A stretch of DNA of 64,000 nt. It comes from Xanthomonas theicola. GTDB lineage: Bacteria; Pseudomonadota; Gammaproteobacteria; Xanthomonadales; Xanthomonadaceae. A model generated the notes under the pieces. That model was given only the letters and a program-made list of their open reading frames with translations. It ran no database searches and was not told the DNA's origin. A program made the position numbers and the translations under genes. Positions 1-7,891 of the stretch are shown in pieces (position 1 is the stretch's first letter; each line of letters starts with the position of its first letter). The DNA is taken from contig NZ_CP049017.1 in assembly GCF_014236795.1 (NCBI RefSeq), positions 3,884,001 to 3,948,000 of the forward strand, given 5' to 3'.

Positions 1-1543
1 CGGCGGCACTGCCGTCCGGATGCGCCGGCAGCTGCTTGCCCTTGGAGGTCAACCGGCCGGACAGGTTGCCGTCCCAGCCGGGTGCGAAATAGCCCGGATC
101 GAAGCCGGCCAGCTTGGCCTTCACATCCCAGCTCAGCTGCGGTACCCAGACCACTTCGCCGCCGAGGTCGAGCGCGCCGCTGGGCATCTTCGCCTGCACT
201 TGCGCCAGCTGCGCGCGCCGGTCATTGCCGCGCACGTCGAGGTGCAGCGCGGCGCTGTCCTTGCCGCGCGATACGGTGGCTTCGCCGTAGGTGGCCCACT
301 GTTTCAGCGTGCCGGCCAGGCCGAGGTTGGCGTCGACCAGTTCGATCGGCACGGCCGGCGCACCCGGCGTGGCCGGATCCGGCGCGGTGGCGAACTTCAA
401 CCCGCTGGCGTTGACCGAGAAACGGAAGGTGGCGTTGTCCGGGTCGCGGAAGTCGGCGCTGCCGCGCAGCCGCGCCTGGCCGTCGAAGGCGCGCAGCTGC
501 AGCGGCGCGACGATGAGGACCTGATTGTCCAGGCGCACGTTGGACGGGTCCAGCGTCACCCTCTGCTCGCCATACGCGAGCTGGCCTTGCAGCTTGGCAT
601 CGCCGCCCTTGCCCGACGCACTCAGGTCGAACGCGATCGGCTCGCTGGCGCTGGCCGCGGCATCGCCGGGCGGCACGAACAGCGACGGATCCAGCGCCTT
701 GCTGCTGGCCGCGAACTGCCAGGTGGGATCGGTGCGGCCGGTGAACACCAGCGTGGTGCGCAGCGGCGCCGGCGCGTTGCCGGCGATCGCCACTTCCATC
801 TTGTCCAGGTTGCCGCGCGCGACCAGGCCCAGCCGCGCCGGCGTGCGCCCGCGCGCGGCCGGCAACACCGCGCTGGCGGTGAGATCGGCCTTGTAGTCCT
901 GTGCCGGCACGTAGTCGCCATCGACACGGAAATCGCCGCGGTCGCTGGTCACGACCAACTGCCTGGCGCGGAATTCGCCGTTGGCCACTTCGATGCCGCC
1001 GCGCAGCGTGCGGATGTCGATCATCGGCTGCTGCGCCTGGGTGATGCGCAGCCCGTCGATGGCGATGCGATCGGCCTGCAGCGCCAGCGGCACCTGGATC
1101 TGCGGCAGCGATTGCGGCCAGCTCGGCAGTTCGAACGGCTCATCGCTCTTGGCCAGGTTGAGCGTGGCGTTCTTCAACTGCAGCGCATCGAGCTGCAGCT
1201 TGCGCCCGAGCAGCGGGCGGATGTCCGGATCCAGGTAGGCGCGCTCGGCGGTGAAGTGGAGCTGGTCGTAGCGGAAATCCAGGTTGTACAGGGTCAGCGG
1301 GCCGGCCAGCGGGCCTTCGGCGCGCTCCCAGGTCAGCGAGGAACCGGCCGGCAACCGCGCCACCACCTGCGCCAGCAGCACGTCGCGCCCGGCCACCGTC
1401 TGCAGCAGCCAATACACGGCCAGCAAGGCCAGCAAGCCGAGTCCGGCGACGGTCAGCGCCGAACCCCACCAGAAGCGCTTGCGCCGGTAGAAGCGCGGGC
1501 GCGGCGGCGGCGGTGCGGGCGTGGCAGGACCGGTCGTGCTCAC
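1..1543 (-). CDS. tamB: TamB, translocation and assembly module inner-membrane protein (3' end outside window)
   Basis: TamB pairs with the outer-membrane protein TamA. It spans the periplasm and helps insert outer-membrane proteins and move phospholipid. I chose the GTG at 1543-1541, which overlaps the tamA stop (GTGA) and gives VSTTGPATPA. A proline-rich cytoplasmic stub is followed by one membrane anchor at about residues 25-47, then a long beta-rich stretch (for example LYNLDFRYDQLHFTAERAYL) typical of AsmA/TamB proteins. About 514 codons are visible; the family usually exceeds 1,200 residues, so the C-terminal DUF490 domain is cut off by the window edge. Translational coupling with tamA is likely. 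Confidence 0.85.
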   Translation of the reverse strand, partial: MSTTGPATPAPPPPRPRFYRRKRFWWGSALTVAGLGLLALLAVYWLLQTVAGRDVLLAQVVARLPAGSSLTWERAEGPLAGPLTLYNLDFRYDQLHFTAERAYLDPDIRPLLGRKLQLDALQLKNATLNLAKSDEPFELPSWPQSLPQIQVPLALQADRIAIDGLRITQAQQPMIDIRTLRGGIEVANGEFRARQLVVTSDRGDFRVDGDYVPAQDYKADLTASAVLPAARGRTPARLGLVARGNLDKMEVAIAGNAPAPLRTTLVFTGRTDPTWQFAASSKALDPSLFVPPGDAAASASEPIAFDLSASGKGGDAKLQGQLAYGEQRVTLDPSNVRLDNQVLIVAPLQLRAFDGQARLRGSADFRDPDNATFRFSVNASGLKFATAPDPATPGAPAVPIELVDANLGLAGTLKQWATYGEATVSRGKDSAALHLDVRGNDRRAQLAQVQAKMPSGALDLGGEVVWVPQLSWDVKAKLAGFDPGYFAPGWDGNLSGRLTSKGKQLPAHPDGSAA

Positions 1544-3309
1544 AGGTTGGCTCCGATGTTGAGATAGAGCTGGAACTGCGAATCCGGATCGTTCAGGCCA
1601 TGCGCGATGTCCACCCGCACCGGTCCCACCGGCGAGCGCCAGCGCACGCCGACGCCGACGCCGGTGTGCCAGTCGGGGGTGTCGTCGAAGGCGCTGCCGC
1701 TGTCGACGAACACCGCGCCGCCCCACGGGCCGCCCTTGAAGTAATGCTCGTATTCGGCGCTGCCGGTGAGCACGTGCTTGGCGCCGAGCGCAAAGCGGTC
1801 CGGCTTGGCGGTGCGCGGGCCGACCTCGCGGAACGCGTAGCCGCGGATGCTGTTGTCGCCGCCGGCGAAGAAGCGCAGGCTCGGCGGCATCGCCACCAGC
1901 GCGTTGGTCCAGGTGCTGCCGGCTTCGCCGCGCAGGATCAGGCGGCTGTTGTCGCCCAGGCCCTGGAACCAGTTCAGGCGCATGTGCGCCTGGGTGAAGC
2001 TGGCGTCCGATCCCAGCCCCTGCGCGCCGGCGCGCAGGCCGACGTTGCCGCTGAAGCCCTTGCGCGGGAACACCCTGTCGTCCACGCCCACGTAGTCGGC
2101 CTCGATCTGCGGATAGACCAGGGTCGAATACTGGTACAGCGCGCCGTCGGTGGTGTAGCGCCAGCGCTCGCGCAGCGCGTTGAGCGAGGCGATCGCGGTC
2201 CAGTGCTCGTTGATCTCGCCGCTGCGGCTGCCGGTGAGCTTGAGGTTGCGCAGGTCGATGTAGTCGGTCTGCTCGTCGTAGGCGCGCAGCGAGGCGGTGT
2301 ACCAGCCGTCGAGCCAGCGGAACGCCGGCACGCGGTAGCTGGTGATCAGGCTCTTGCGCTTCTGCGCAAAGTACAGCTGGGTGCTGAACTTGTGCCCGCG
2401 CGTGTTGACGTAGCGACGGTCCATGCTCAGGCGCACGCCGGCGCCGCTCTCGCTGCCGTAGCTCAAGCCGCTGGTGTAGATGCTGCGCTTGGCACGGGTC
2501 AGGTTCACGTCGACCGGCACGTTGCCGTCGGCGTCGGCTTCCTCGGGTTTGGACTGGATGTCGACGGCGCTGAAATAGTCGAGCTTGACCAGCGACTCGC
2601 GCAGCCGGTCGAGCTTGCCTTCGTGGTAGTAGCTGCCCTGCTCCCAGTACACCAGCGGGTCGAACAGGGTCTGGTTGAAATAGTCCTGGTGGAAGCGGAC
2701 CGCACCCATGTTGTAGCGGCGGCCGCTGTCCCAGCTCAGGTCGATGTCGGCGGCATGGTCGGCGCGGGTCACCTCGACCTTGCGCTGGGTGAAGTCGGCA
2801 TCGAAATAGCCGCGCTCGGCCAGGCGCCGGGTGATGGCCACCTTGCTGGTCTCGTACACGGTCTGGTCGAAGATCTGGTCCTTCTTGGGACGGAAGTTCT
2901 TCAGGTCCTGGCCCAGATACCGATCGTCTTCGGCCGGACCGGTGATGGCCACCTGGAAATCGCGCACCCGGACCGGCTCGCCCTTGTCCACGTGCACCAC
3001 GACATTGATCTTGTCGTCGTTGCGCGGCGCATCGACGGCGATGGTGGGAGTGTAGTAGCCGAACGGCTCCAGCGCCCGCCGGGTCTGCCGCTCGGCCTGG
3101 CTCAGCAGGTATTCCAGGCGCGATTCGCCCTGGACTTTGCCGATCGACTCGTACAGCGACAGCGAGACCTGGATGTTCTCGATCATCGCCGCGTCGTGGT
3201 CCTCGTCCAGGCCCTGGATCTGCACTTTCTGGATCGTGCCGCTGGCCTCGGCGAGGCCGGCCAACGACAGCAGGGACAGAAGGATGACGAGGTGGGGGAT
3301 AGATCGCAT
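1540..3309 (-). CDS. tamA: TamA, Omp85-family outer-membrane assembly protein
   Basis: TamA is an Omp85-superfamily beta-barrel that works with TamB. The 589-residue protein starts at ATG 3309 (MRSIPHLVILLSLLSLAGLA), a clear signal peptide cleaved near residue 22; an upstream in-frame ATG at 3387 would spoil it. POTRA-like segments follow (YYTPTIAVD, VRDFQVAITG, YFDADFTQRKVEV), then a 16-strand-type barrel containing the conserved FFAGGDNSIRGYAFREVGP (the RGY/F loop motif of Omp85 proteins). It ends with the barrel strand QFQLYLNIGANL. Length fits the family (about 570-600). It overlaps tamB by 4 nt, so the two form an operon. Confidence 0.92.
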   Translation of the reverse strand: MRSIPHLVILLSLLSLAGLAEASGTIQKVQIQGLDEDHDAAMIENIQVSLSLYESIGKVQGESRLEYLLSQAERQTRRALEPFGYYTPTIAVDAPRNDDKINVVVHVDKGEPVRVRDFQVAITGPAEDDRYLGQDLKNFRPKKDQIFDQTVYETSKVAITRRLAERGYFDADFTQRKVEVTRADHAADIDLSWDSGRRYNMGAVRFHQDYFNQTLFDPLVYWEQGSYYHEGKLDRLRESLVKLDYFSAVDIQSKPEEADADGNVPVDVNLTRAKRSIYTSGLSYGSESGAGVRLSMDRRYVNTRGHKFSTQLYFAQKRKSLITSYRVPAFRWLDGWYTASLRAYDEQTDYIDLRNLKLTGSRSGEINEHWTAIASLNALRERWRYTTDGALYQYSTLVYPQIEADYVGVDDRVFPRKGFSGNVGLRAGAQGLGSDASFTQAHMRLNWFQGLGDNSRLILRGEAGSTWTNALVAMPPSLRFFAGGDNSIRGYAFREVGPRTAKPDRFALGAKHVLTGSAEYEHYFKGGPWGGAVFVDSGSAFDDTPDWHTGVGVGVRWRSPVGPVRVDIAHGLNDPDSQFQLYLNIGANL

Positions 3310-3429
3310 GGGCGTCAGAATACCGACACCCCGTGTGAAACTGTTAACTGGACGCTCGCACGCCGTCAGGCGCAGGTTGGCTTGCACCTGCAGGCAATGT
3401 CGCTTATGCCGCCCGCCACCGCGCCGTGC

Positions 3430-3655
3430 GACGCCGCCTGCCGGAACGTTTCATGCGCCGTTGCATGATCGCCCTGCATGCGCGGCATTCGTGCAACTGC
3501 CGCGACGTCCAGACGGACGACGTGGCGACAGGCCTCGCTCGCCCGCGAATTGGGCCTGTCGCTGCCGTGACGGCGGCCTCACTTTTTTGCGTCGATCTCC
3601 TTGAGCGCCTCGATGTCGAGGTTTCGCTCGGCAAGCAACGTCTTGAGCCGCGCAT
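3430..3655 (-). pseudogene. Decayed IS3-family transposase fragment
   Basis: On the minus strand, residues LKTLLAERNLDIEALKEIDAKK (stop at 3579) match the leucine-rich C-terminus of IS3/IS407-type OrfA. In another frame just after it, HECRACRAI recalls the RRACRAxG helix at the start of OrfB. Frames are broken and no catalytic triad remains. The rest of 3310-3850 between tamA and the next IS shows no gene I can recognise. Confidence 0.5.
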
Positions 3656-3850
3656 GGCCGCCACGCATCGGCTGCATCCGACGTCTGCACCACGGTGGCC
3701 GAGTGCGTGGACTGTGCCGAGAGGGCTGGTCATGTCGTGCCTGCTCCTGTCCCACGATCGCGGCCGCCGGCGTGGCCATTGCGCCCGCGAGGACGGCTGG
3801 CGTGCCCGGCGAAGCGCAGGGTGGGTCGCCGATATCGCATGATTTCCTTA

Positions 3851-4394
3851 GAACCTGTTCACGATCTTTTGAGTAGTAGTGTCAGGCATGCCAGGTGGAT
3901 GAACTGCAAGCTGGTGTTGAGCTTGCGCTCGCAGTTCTTCCATAGCCTTCGGTTCTTTTCCAGCCACGCAAAGCTGCGTTCGACGCTCCAGCGCTTGGGC
4001 ATGACCTTGAAGGTGTGCAGTTCGCTGCGTTTGGCGATCTGCACCGTGACTTGCTTGCCCAGGATCTCTCGTACGCCTTCGGCGAATGGTTCTCCGGTAT
4101 AGACGCTATCGCACAACAGGCTTTGCACGTGTCCCAGGTTCGGCTTGCAACGATCCAGGGATTGGAGCGCGCCTTTGCGGTCGGTCACTTCCGCCGTCGT
4201 CACCGCGACCGCATGCGGCAGGCCTTGGGTATCGACGGCGATGCGACGCTTGATCCCCGAGACCTTCTTGCCCGCGTCATAACCCTTCTGGCCGGCCGTG
4301 TCCGTGTTCTTCACGCTCTGTGCGTCCACGATCAAGAACGTGCTGCAAGCGTTGCGCCCCTGTCTCTGGCGGGCCGCGCCAACCTGATTTTTTG
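3851..4394 (-). mobile_element. IS5-family (IS427-type) element, orfB half only (copy A)
   Basis: This is the transposase C-terminal half of the 849-bp element found complete at 52075-52923. The outer end GAACCTGTTCACGATCTTTT lies at 3851, next to a TTA that fits this element's 3-bp target duplication. The coding part retains IVDAQSVKNTD, the second Asp in CDSVYTGEPF and the Glu in VERSFAWLEKNRRLWKNCE, so the DDE triad is present. The copy stops at the T6G tract (4388-4394), after which the sequence is unrelated. The missing orfA half may be the piece at 20194-20505 (see findings). Confidence 0.85.
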
Positions 4395-4569
4395 TTTCAC
4401 GATGACTCCAGCACCGCAATTCGCTGGACTACGCCAAGGCCAGATAAATCAGTTTTATCAATAGCTTAGGAAAATTCAACAGATGCCGGTGCTTTCCGAA
4501 ACTTGACCCGGCTTCCCCTCGCGTGGCTCCCATGCGGCTCTTGGAAACCGGGCTTTCCGAGGAGTCATC

Positions 4570-4786
4570 ATGGCGAAGATCAAGCGCACCAAGTCCGCAG
4601 TCGATGCGCCGCAACCCCAAGACAAATCCTGGGAAAGTACGGGGAACTGACCGTCGATCAGGCGCGCACAATGGCGCAGGAGTGGCTGGCCGAGGTTCGC
4701 CGGGGCGCCTTGCGCGCGGCCAAGATTGCCGCGCGCAAGGCGCCGACCATGAAGGAGTATTGCCATATCTTCATGAAGGACCAACG
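4570..4786 (+). pseudogene. Phage-type tyrosine integrase, N-terminal fragment with internal deletion
   Basis: The ATG at 4570 opens MAKIKRTKSAVDAPQPQ, the usual start of a DUF4102-type phage integrase. After about 17 codons the sequence jumps, in another frame, to LGKYGELTVDQARTMAQEWLAEVRRG and RKAPTMKEYCHIFMKDQ, the end of the DUF4102 arm-binding domain and the start of the core-binding domain. The core of the N-terminal domain is deleted, and the catalytic domain is cut off by an IS remnant at 4787. Sequence 4395-4569 shows no gene. Confidence 0.6.
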
Positions 4787-4950
4787 TCCCCCCTATTTAG
4801 AGTGGCTAACAAAACTCTGGAAGAAGTCGTAGGCAGATGATCGAGCAGGCAAGCGACAGCCAAGCCAGATGGATATCGATTCAACGTTCGAATCGGATGC
4901 GCAGCTTGCCCATGCCTGCGAACCAGGCGTGAGTGCGTTCCACGAGGCGG
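4787..4950 (-). pseudogene. C-terminal tail of an IS5-type transposase
   Basis: Read on the minus strand, VERTHAWFAGMGKLRIRFER is the Glu-bearing C-terminal motif of an IS5-family transposase that is not the 849-bp element. A frame break is followed by DIHLAWLSLACSIICLR, the usual closing helix. The element terminus TCCCCCCTATTTAGAGTGGC (4787 onward) abuts the integrase fragment. Only the last 50 or so codons survive; an IS3 fragment replaces the rest. Confidence 0.5.
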
Positions 4951-5325
4951 AGGCTGGATTGCCAGTCAAGCAGTTGTGCCGCAAGCACGGCTTCAGCGAG
5001 GCGTCGTACTACCTGTGGCGGAGCAAGTTCGGCGGCATGAGCGTGCCCGACGCCAAGCGGCTCAAGGAACTGGAGACCGAGAACGGCCGGTTGAAGAAAC
5101 TGCTGGCCGAGCAGGTGCTCGAGAACGAGGTGATCAAGGACGTCCTGCGAAAAAAGTGGTGAGCGCACCGGCTCGTCGGGAGCAGGTGCGCTCTATGGTG
5201 GGCAAGGGATTGAGCGAACGCCGAGCGTTGGCGGTGGTGCGGATGAGCGCCAGCGCAGTTCGCTACACGCCACGTCCGGACCACAATGCCGCCTGCGCGA
5301 ACGCATCCTGGGGTTGGCCCCGACG
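4940..5325 (+). pseudogene. IS3-family orfA/orfB fragment
   Basis: FHEAEAGLPVKQLCRKHGFS, SKFGGMSVPDAKRLKELE and LLAEQVLENEVIKDVLRKK give the helix-turn-helix and leucine-zipper parts of an IS3 OrfA, lacking its first 15 or so residues. OrfB opens at about 5159 with SAPARREQVRSMVGKGLSER and runs to about 5325, where the next IS3 copy starts. It is closely related to the adjacent element at 5326-6360 but in opposite orientation, so this looks like two IS3 copies meeting head to head with the first truncated. Confidence 0.65.
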
Positions 5326-5353
5326 TCCCCCCGCCTTGAGTAGCGGCCGGGTT

Positions 5354-6032
5354 TAGAGTCCGGGGTTGATGATATCGGTGTTGGCCAGATACTGGGCATA
5401 AGCAGCCGGTGTCATGCCCCGATTGCGTTCTTGGGTCGGCCCTCGTTGTATTCGCGTCGCCAGCGCTCGATCTGGGTGCGCGCATGCAGCAGTGTCGGGA
5501 ACCCGTGTTCGTTGAGGCATTCCTCGCGTCGCCGGCCGTTGAACGATTCGACGTAGGCGTTCTGGTTTGGTTTGCCTGGCTGGATCAGCCGTAGCTGCAC
5601 ACCACGGGCATGCGCCCAGGCGACCATCGCCTTTCCGCAACATTCCTTGCCGTTGTCAGTGCGGATCACTTGCGGCAAGCCGTGACTGTGCGCCAGCCGG
5701 TCCAGCACGCGCACCACGCCATGGCCCGAGATTGCGCGCTCCACGTCGATGGCGATCGCTTCGTGCGTGGCGTCGTCCACGATCACCAAACACTTGAGTA
5801 CCCGACCTTCGGCAGTGCGGTCGAACACGAAGTCCATCGACCACACCTGGTTGGCCTGCGATGGCCGTAGCAGCGGCTGACGCTCGCCCACTGGAACCTT
5901 TTTTCGCTTGCGGCGGCGGACTTGCAGCTGCTGCTTGCGGTACAGCCGCTCCACTGCCAAGGCCCGGCGCTCGCTGGCACCGCACCCAATCCACTCGCGC
6001 ACCAGCGTACGACGCGCCGGTGCACTCACCAC
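5354..6032 (-). pseudogene. IS3-family OrfB transposase, internal deletion plus frameshift
   Basis: OrfB holds the rve/DDE integrase domain: first Asp in VWSMDFVFD, second in VIRTDNGKECCGKAMV, Glu in YVESFNGRRREECLNEHGF. Two lesions are visible. ERRALAV joins directly to ERLYRKQQLQVRRRKRKK, where relatives have an intervening HTH_21 region of about 45-50 residues (family knowledge). Near 5412 the frame ends early at RPKNAIGA; one missing base would restore MTPAAYAQYLANTDIINPGL, which is intact in the next frame to 5354. Confidence 0.75.
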
Positions 6033-6037
6033 TCACT

Positions 6038-6304
6038 TTACTTTTTTCGCAGCGCATCCTTGATCAGCTCGTTCTCGAACACCTGCTCGGCCAGCAATTT
6101 CTTCAGCCGTGCGTTCTCTGCCTCCAGGTCCTTGAGCCGCTTGGCATCGGGCACGCTCATCCCGCCGAACTTGCTGCGCCACAGGTAGTACGAGGCCTCA
6201 TTGAAGCCATGCCGCCGGCACAGGTCCTTGATCGCCACGCCGGCTTCGGCCTCACGCAGGAAGCCAATGATCTGCTCTTCGGTAAATCGCTTCTTCACGT
6301 CCAA
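6038..6304 (-). CDS. IS3-family OrfA (helix-turn-helix protein)
   Basis: This 88-residue OrfA begins MDVKKRFTEEQIIGFLREAE and carries a helix-turn-helix (LCRRHGFNEASYYLWRSKFGG) and a leucine zipper (LKDLEAENARLKKLLAEQVF). It ends DALRKK at CGAAAAAAGTAA. The A6 run beside the stop is a typical -1 frameshift site for making the OrfAB fusion transposase in IS3 elements. A clear purine-rich ribosome site (AAGGAGATTGG) precedes the start. OrfA binds the IS ends and regulates the fusion. Confidence 0.8.
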   Translation of the reverse strand: MDVKKRFTEEQIIGFLREAEAGVAIKDLCRRHGFNEASYYLWRSKFGGMSVPDAKRLKDLEAENARLKKLLAEQVFENELIKDALRKK

Positions 6305-6643
6305 TCTCCTTGGGGTAGGGAATTGGACTCCAAACCGGGGCGCTACTCAAAATCGGGGGGATGTCGAGGAAACCGCCCCCTGGCGTAACGAAAACTGGTC
6401 ATCCTGGCACGCCTCACGACGCGTCCAACGCTTGAACCACAAGGCTATGCTGAGTTCTTCAGGGCCGACTAACTGATTTCAGTGTGGGGTCTGTCCAAAT
6501 CTCACAAAGAATTTGAAGGTCTTTCGGATGGAAAGCCGCTGGAATAGGGCGTCGCCCGGATGGGAGAACGCCGGGCCCGCGCACGGCGGTCGCCGATGGC
6601 GTCGGACGCTGTCGCGGTCCACCGAGCGCGAGCGCCTGCGGCC

Positions 6644-7030
6644 TCAGCCCTCGGCCGCCTGTTCCGCCAGGATCGGCGCGGCCAGGGCGAAGGCCTGGTT
6701 GGCCCCGGTCACGCCGCAATAGATGGCGGCCTGCAGCAGCACCTCCTTGATCTCCTCGGGGGTCACGCCGTTGTTGCGCGCGGCGCGCACGTGCAGCTTG
6801 AACTCCTCGTCGTGGCCGAGCGCGACCAGCATCGCCAGGGTCAGCAGCGAACGGGTGTGGCGCGGCAGGCCGTCGCGGGTCCACACCGTACCCCACGCGG
6901 TGCGGGTGATGAAGTCCTGGAACTCGGTGGTGAAGTCGGTGCGTGCGGCCAGCGCGCGCGCGACATGCGCCTCGCCGAGCACGGCCTTGCGGACCTGCAG
7001 CCCGGCTTCGTAGCGTTCGTTCTCGTCCAT
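6644..7030 (-). CDS. pcaC: 4-carboxymuconolactone decarboxylase
   Basis: This enzyme decarboxylates gamma-carboxymuconolactone to beta-ketoadipate enol-lactone. The 128-residue protein matches the CMD/AhpD-like fold and length: MDENERYEAGLQVRKAVLGE at the start, then TRTAWGTVWTRDGLPRHTRS, LTLAMLVALGHDEEFKLHVR (with the proton-relay His and Glu region) and GVTPEEIKEVLLQAAIYCGV. It is the last gene of the pcaIJFHGBDC run, 49 nt after pcaD. Positions 6361-6643 downstream hold no gene I recognise, and I see no clear terminator. Confidence 0.93.
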   Translation of the reverse strand: MDENERYEAGLQVRKAVLGEAHVARALAARTDFTTEFQDFITRTAWGTVWTRDGLPRHTRSLLTLAMLVALGHDEEFKLHVRAARNNGVTPEEIKEVLLQAAIYCGVTGANQAFALAAPILAEQAAEG

Positions 7031-7079
7031 TGCAGTGTTCCTGTCGATGAAGGGAAGGAGGGGATCGGCCTGCGGTGCG

Positions 7080-7862
7080 CTAGGCCGCCTGCAGGAAGCC
7101 GAGCAGGTGGCGGTTGAACGCCTGCGCCGACTCCACGTTGCAGATGTGGCGGCCGGGCACGTGCACGTACTGCCCGTCCTCGACCGCGTAGGCGATGTCG
7201 CGCAGCTCGCCGGGCGCGCAGACCGGATCGTCCTCGCCGGCGATCGCCAGTAGCGGCGCCGCCAGCGCGCCCAGCCGGCCGCGGAAGTCGGCCGCGGCCA
7301 CGGCCTGGCAGCACGCCACGTAGCCGTCCGGCGCGGTGGAGACGAACTCGGCGACGATGATGTCCAGCCGCTGCGGGTGCCGCTCGGCGAAGCCCGAGGT
7401 GAACCAGCGCTGCACCGTCGCCTCGGCCGGCGCGGTCAGGCCCTCGGCCTGCACCTGCGCGATGCGCGCCTGCCAGCGCTCGGCGCTGCCGATCTTCTGC
7501 GCGGTGGCGCTGACCACCAGGCGGTCCAGACGCGCGCCGGCGTGCACGCCCAGCCACTGCCCGGTCAGCCCGCCGATCGAGAGCCCGCAGAAGTGGCTGC
7601 GCGCCACGCCGAGCGCCTCCCACAACGCCAGCACGTCGGCGCCGAGGTCATCCACCCGGTAGGGGCCGGCCGGCATCCCAGACTCGCCATGCCCGCGGCG
7701 GTCGTAGCGCAGCAGGCGGACGTGCGGCGCCAGCGCCTGGACCTGCTCGTCCCACATGTGCAGGTCGGCGCCCAGCGAGTTGCAGAAAGTCAGCCACGGC
7801 TTGCCCTCGGCGCCGTCGAGGCGGTAGTGCACGCGGTGGGTGGGGAGGTCGAGGAAGGGCAT
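7080..7862 (-). CDS. pcaD: 3-oxoadipate enol-lactonase
   Basis: This alpha/beta hydrolase converts beta-ketoadipate enol-lactone to beta-ketoadipate. In the 260-residue protein the nucleophile elbow is CGLSIGG with Ser95, the acid lies in AGEDDPVCAPGEL and the histidine in VPGRHICNVE. The oxyanion region FCNSLGADLHMWDEQV is typical of PcaD. It is a separate gene here, not fused to pcaC as in some actinobacteria. The start MPFLDLPTHRVHYRLDGAEG is 29 nt after the pcaB stop. It ends with TAG. Confidence 0.93.
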   Translation of the reverse strand: MPFLDLPTHRVHYRLDGAEGKPWLTFCNSLGADLHMWDEQVQALAPHVRLLRYDRRGHGESGMPAGPYRVDDLGADVLALWEALGVARSHFCGLSIGGLTGQWLGVHAGARLDRLVVSATAQKIGSAERWQARIAQVQAEGLTAPAEATVQRWFTSGFAERHPQRLDIIVAEFVSTAPDGYVACCQAVAAADFRGRLGALAAPLLAIAGEDDPVCAPGELRDIAYAVEDGQYVHVPGRHICNVESAQAFNRHLLGFLQAA

Positions 7863-7891
7863 GTCGGGCTATTGCGGATCGAGGAAGGGGG

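Larger units (their letters stand above)
5326..6360 (-). mobile_element. IS3-family insertion sequence, internally deleted copy
   Basis: Imperfect terminal inverted repeats bound this element: TCCCCCCGCCTTGAGTAGCG at 5326 and, on the minus strand, TCCCCCCGATTTTGAGTAGC ending at 6360. It carries orfA and orfB on the minus strand. The length of about 1,035 bp is short for this type because orfB lacks about 45-50 codons and has a late 1-nt frameshift, so it is probably dead for autonomous transposition. Confidence 0.8.

Noticed and set aside
1513..3468. Long open frame on the plus strand opposite tamA (651 codons), and a similar one opposite gyrB (26764-28938).
   Set aside because: Both are antisense shadows of GC-rich genes; the minus-strand proteins have clear family motifs and the plus-strand ones none.
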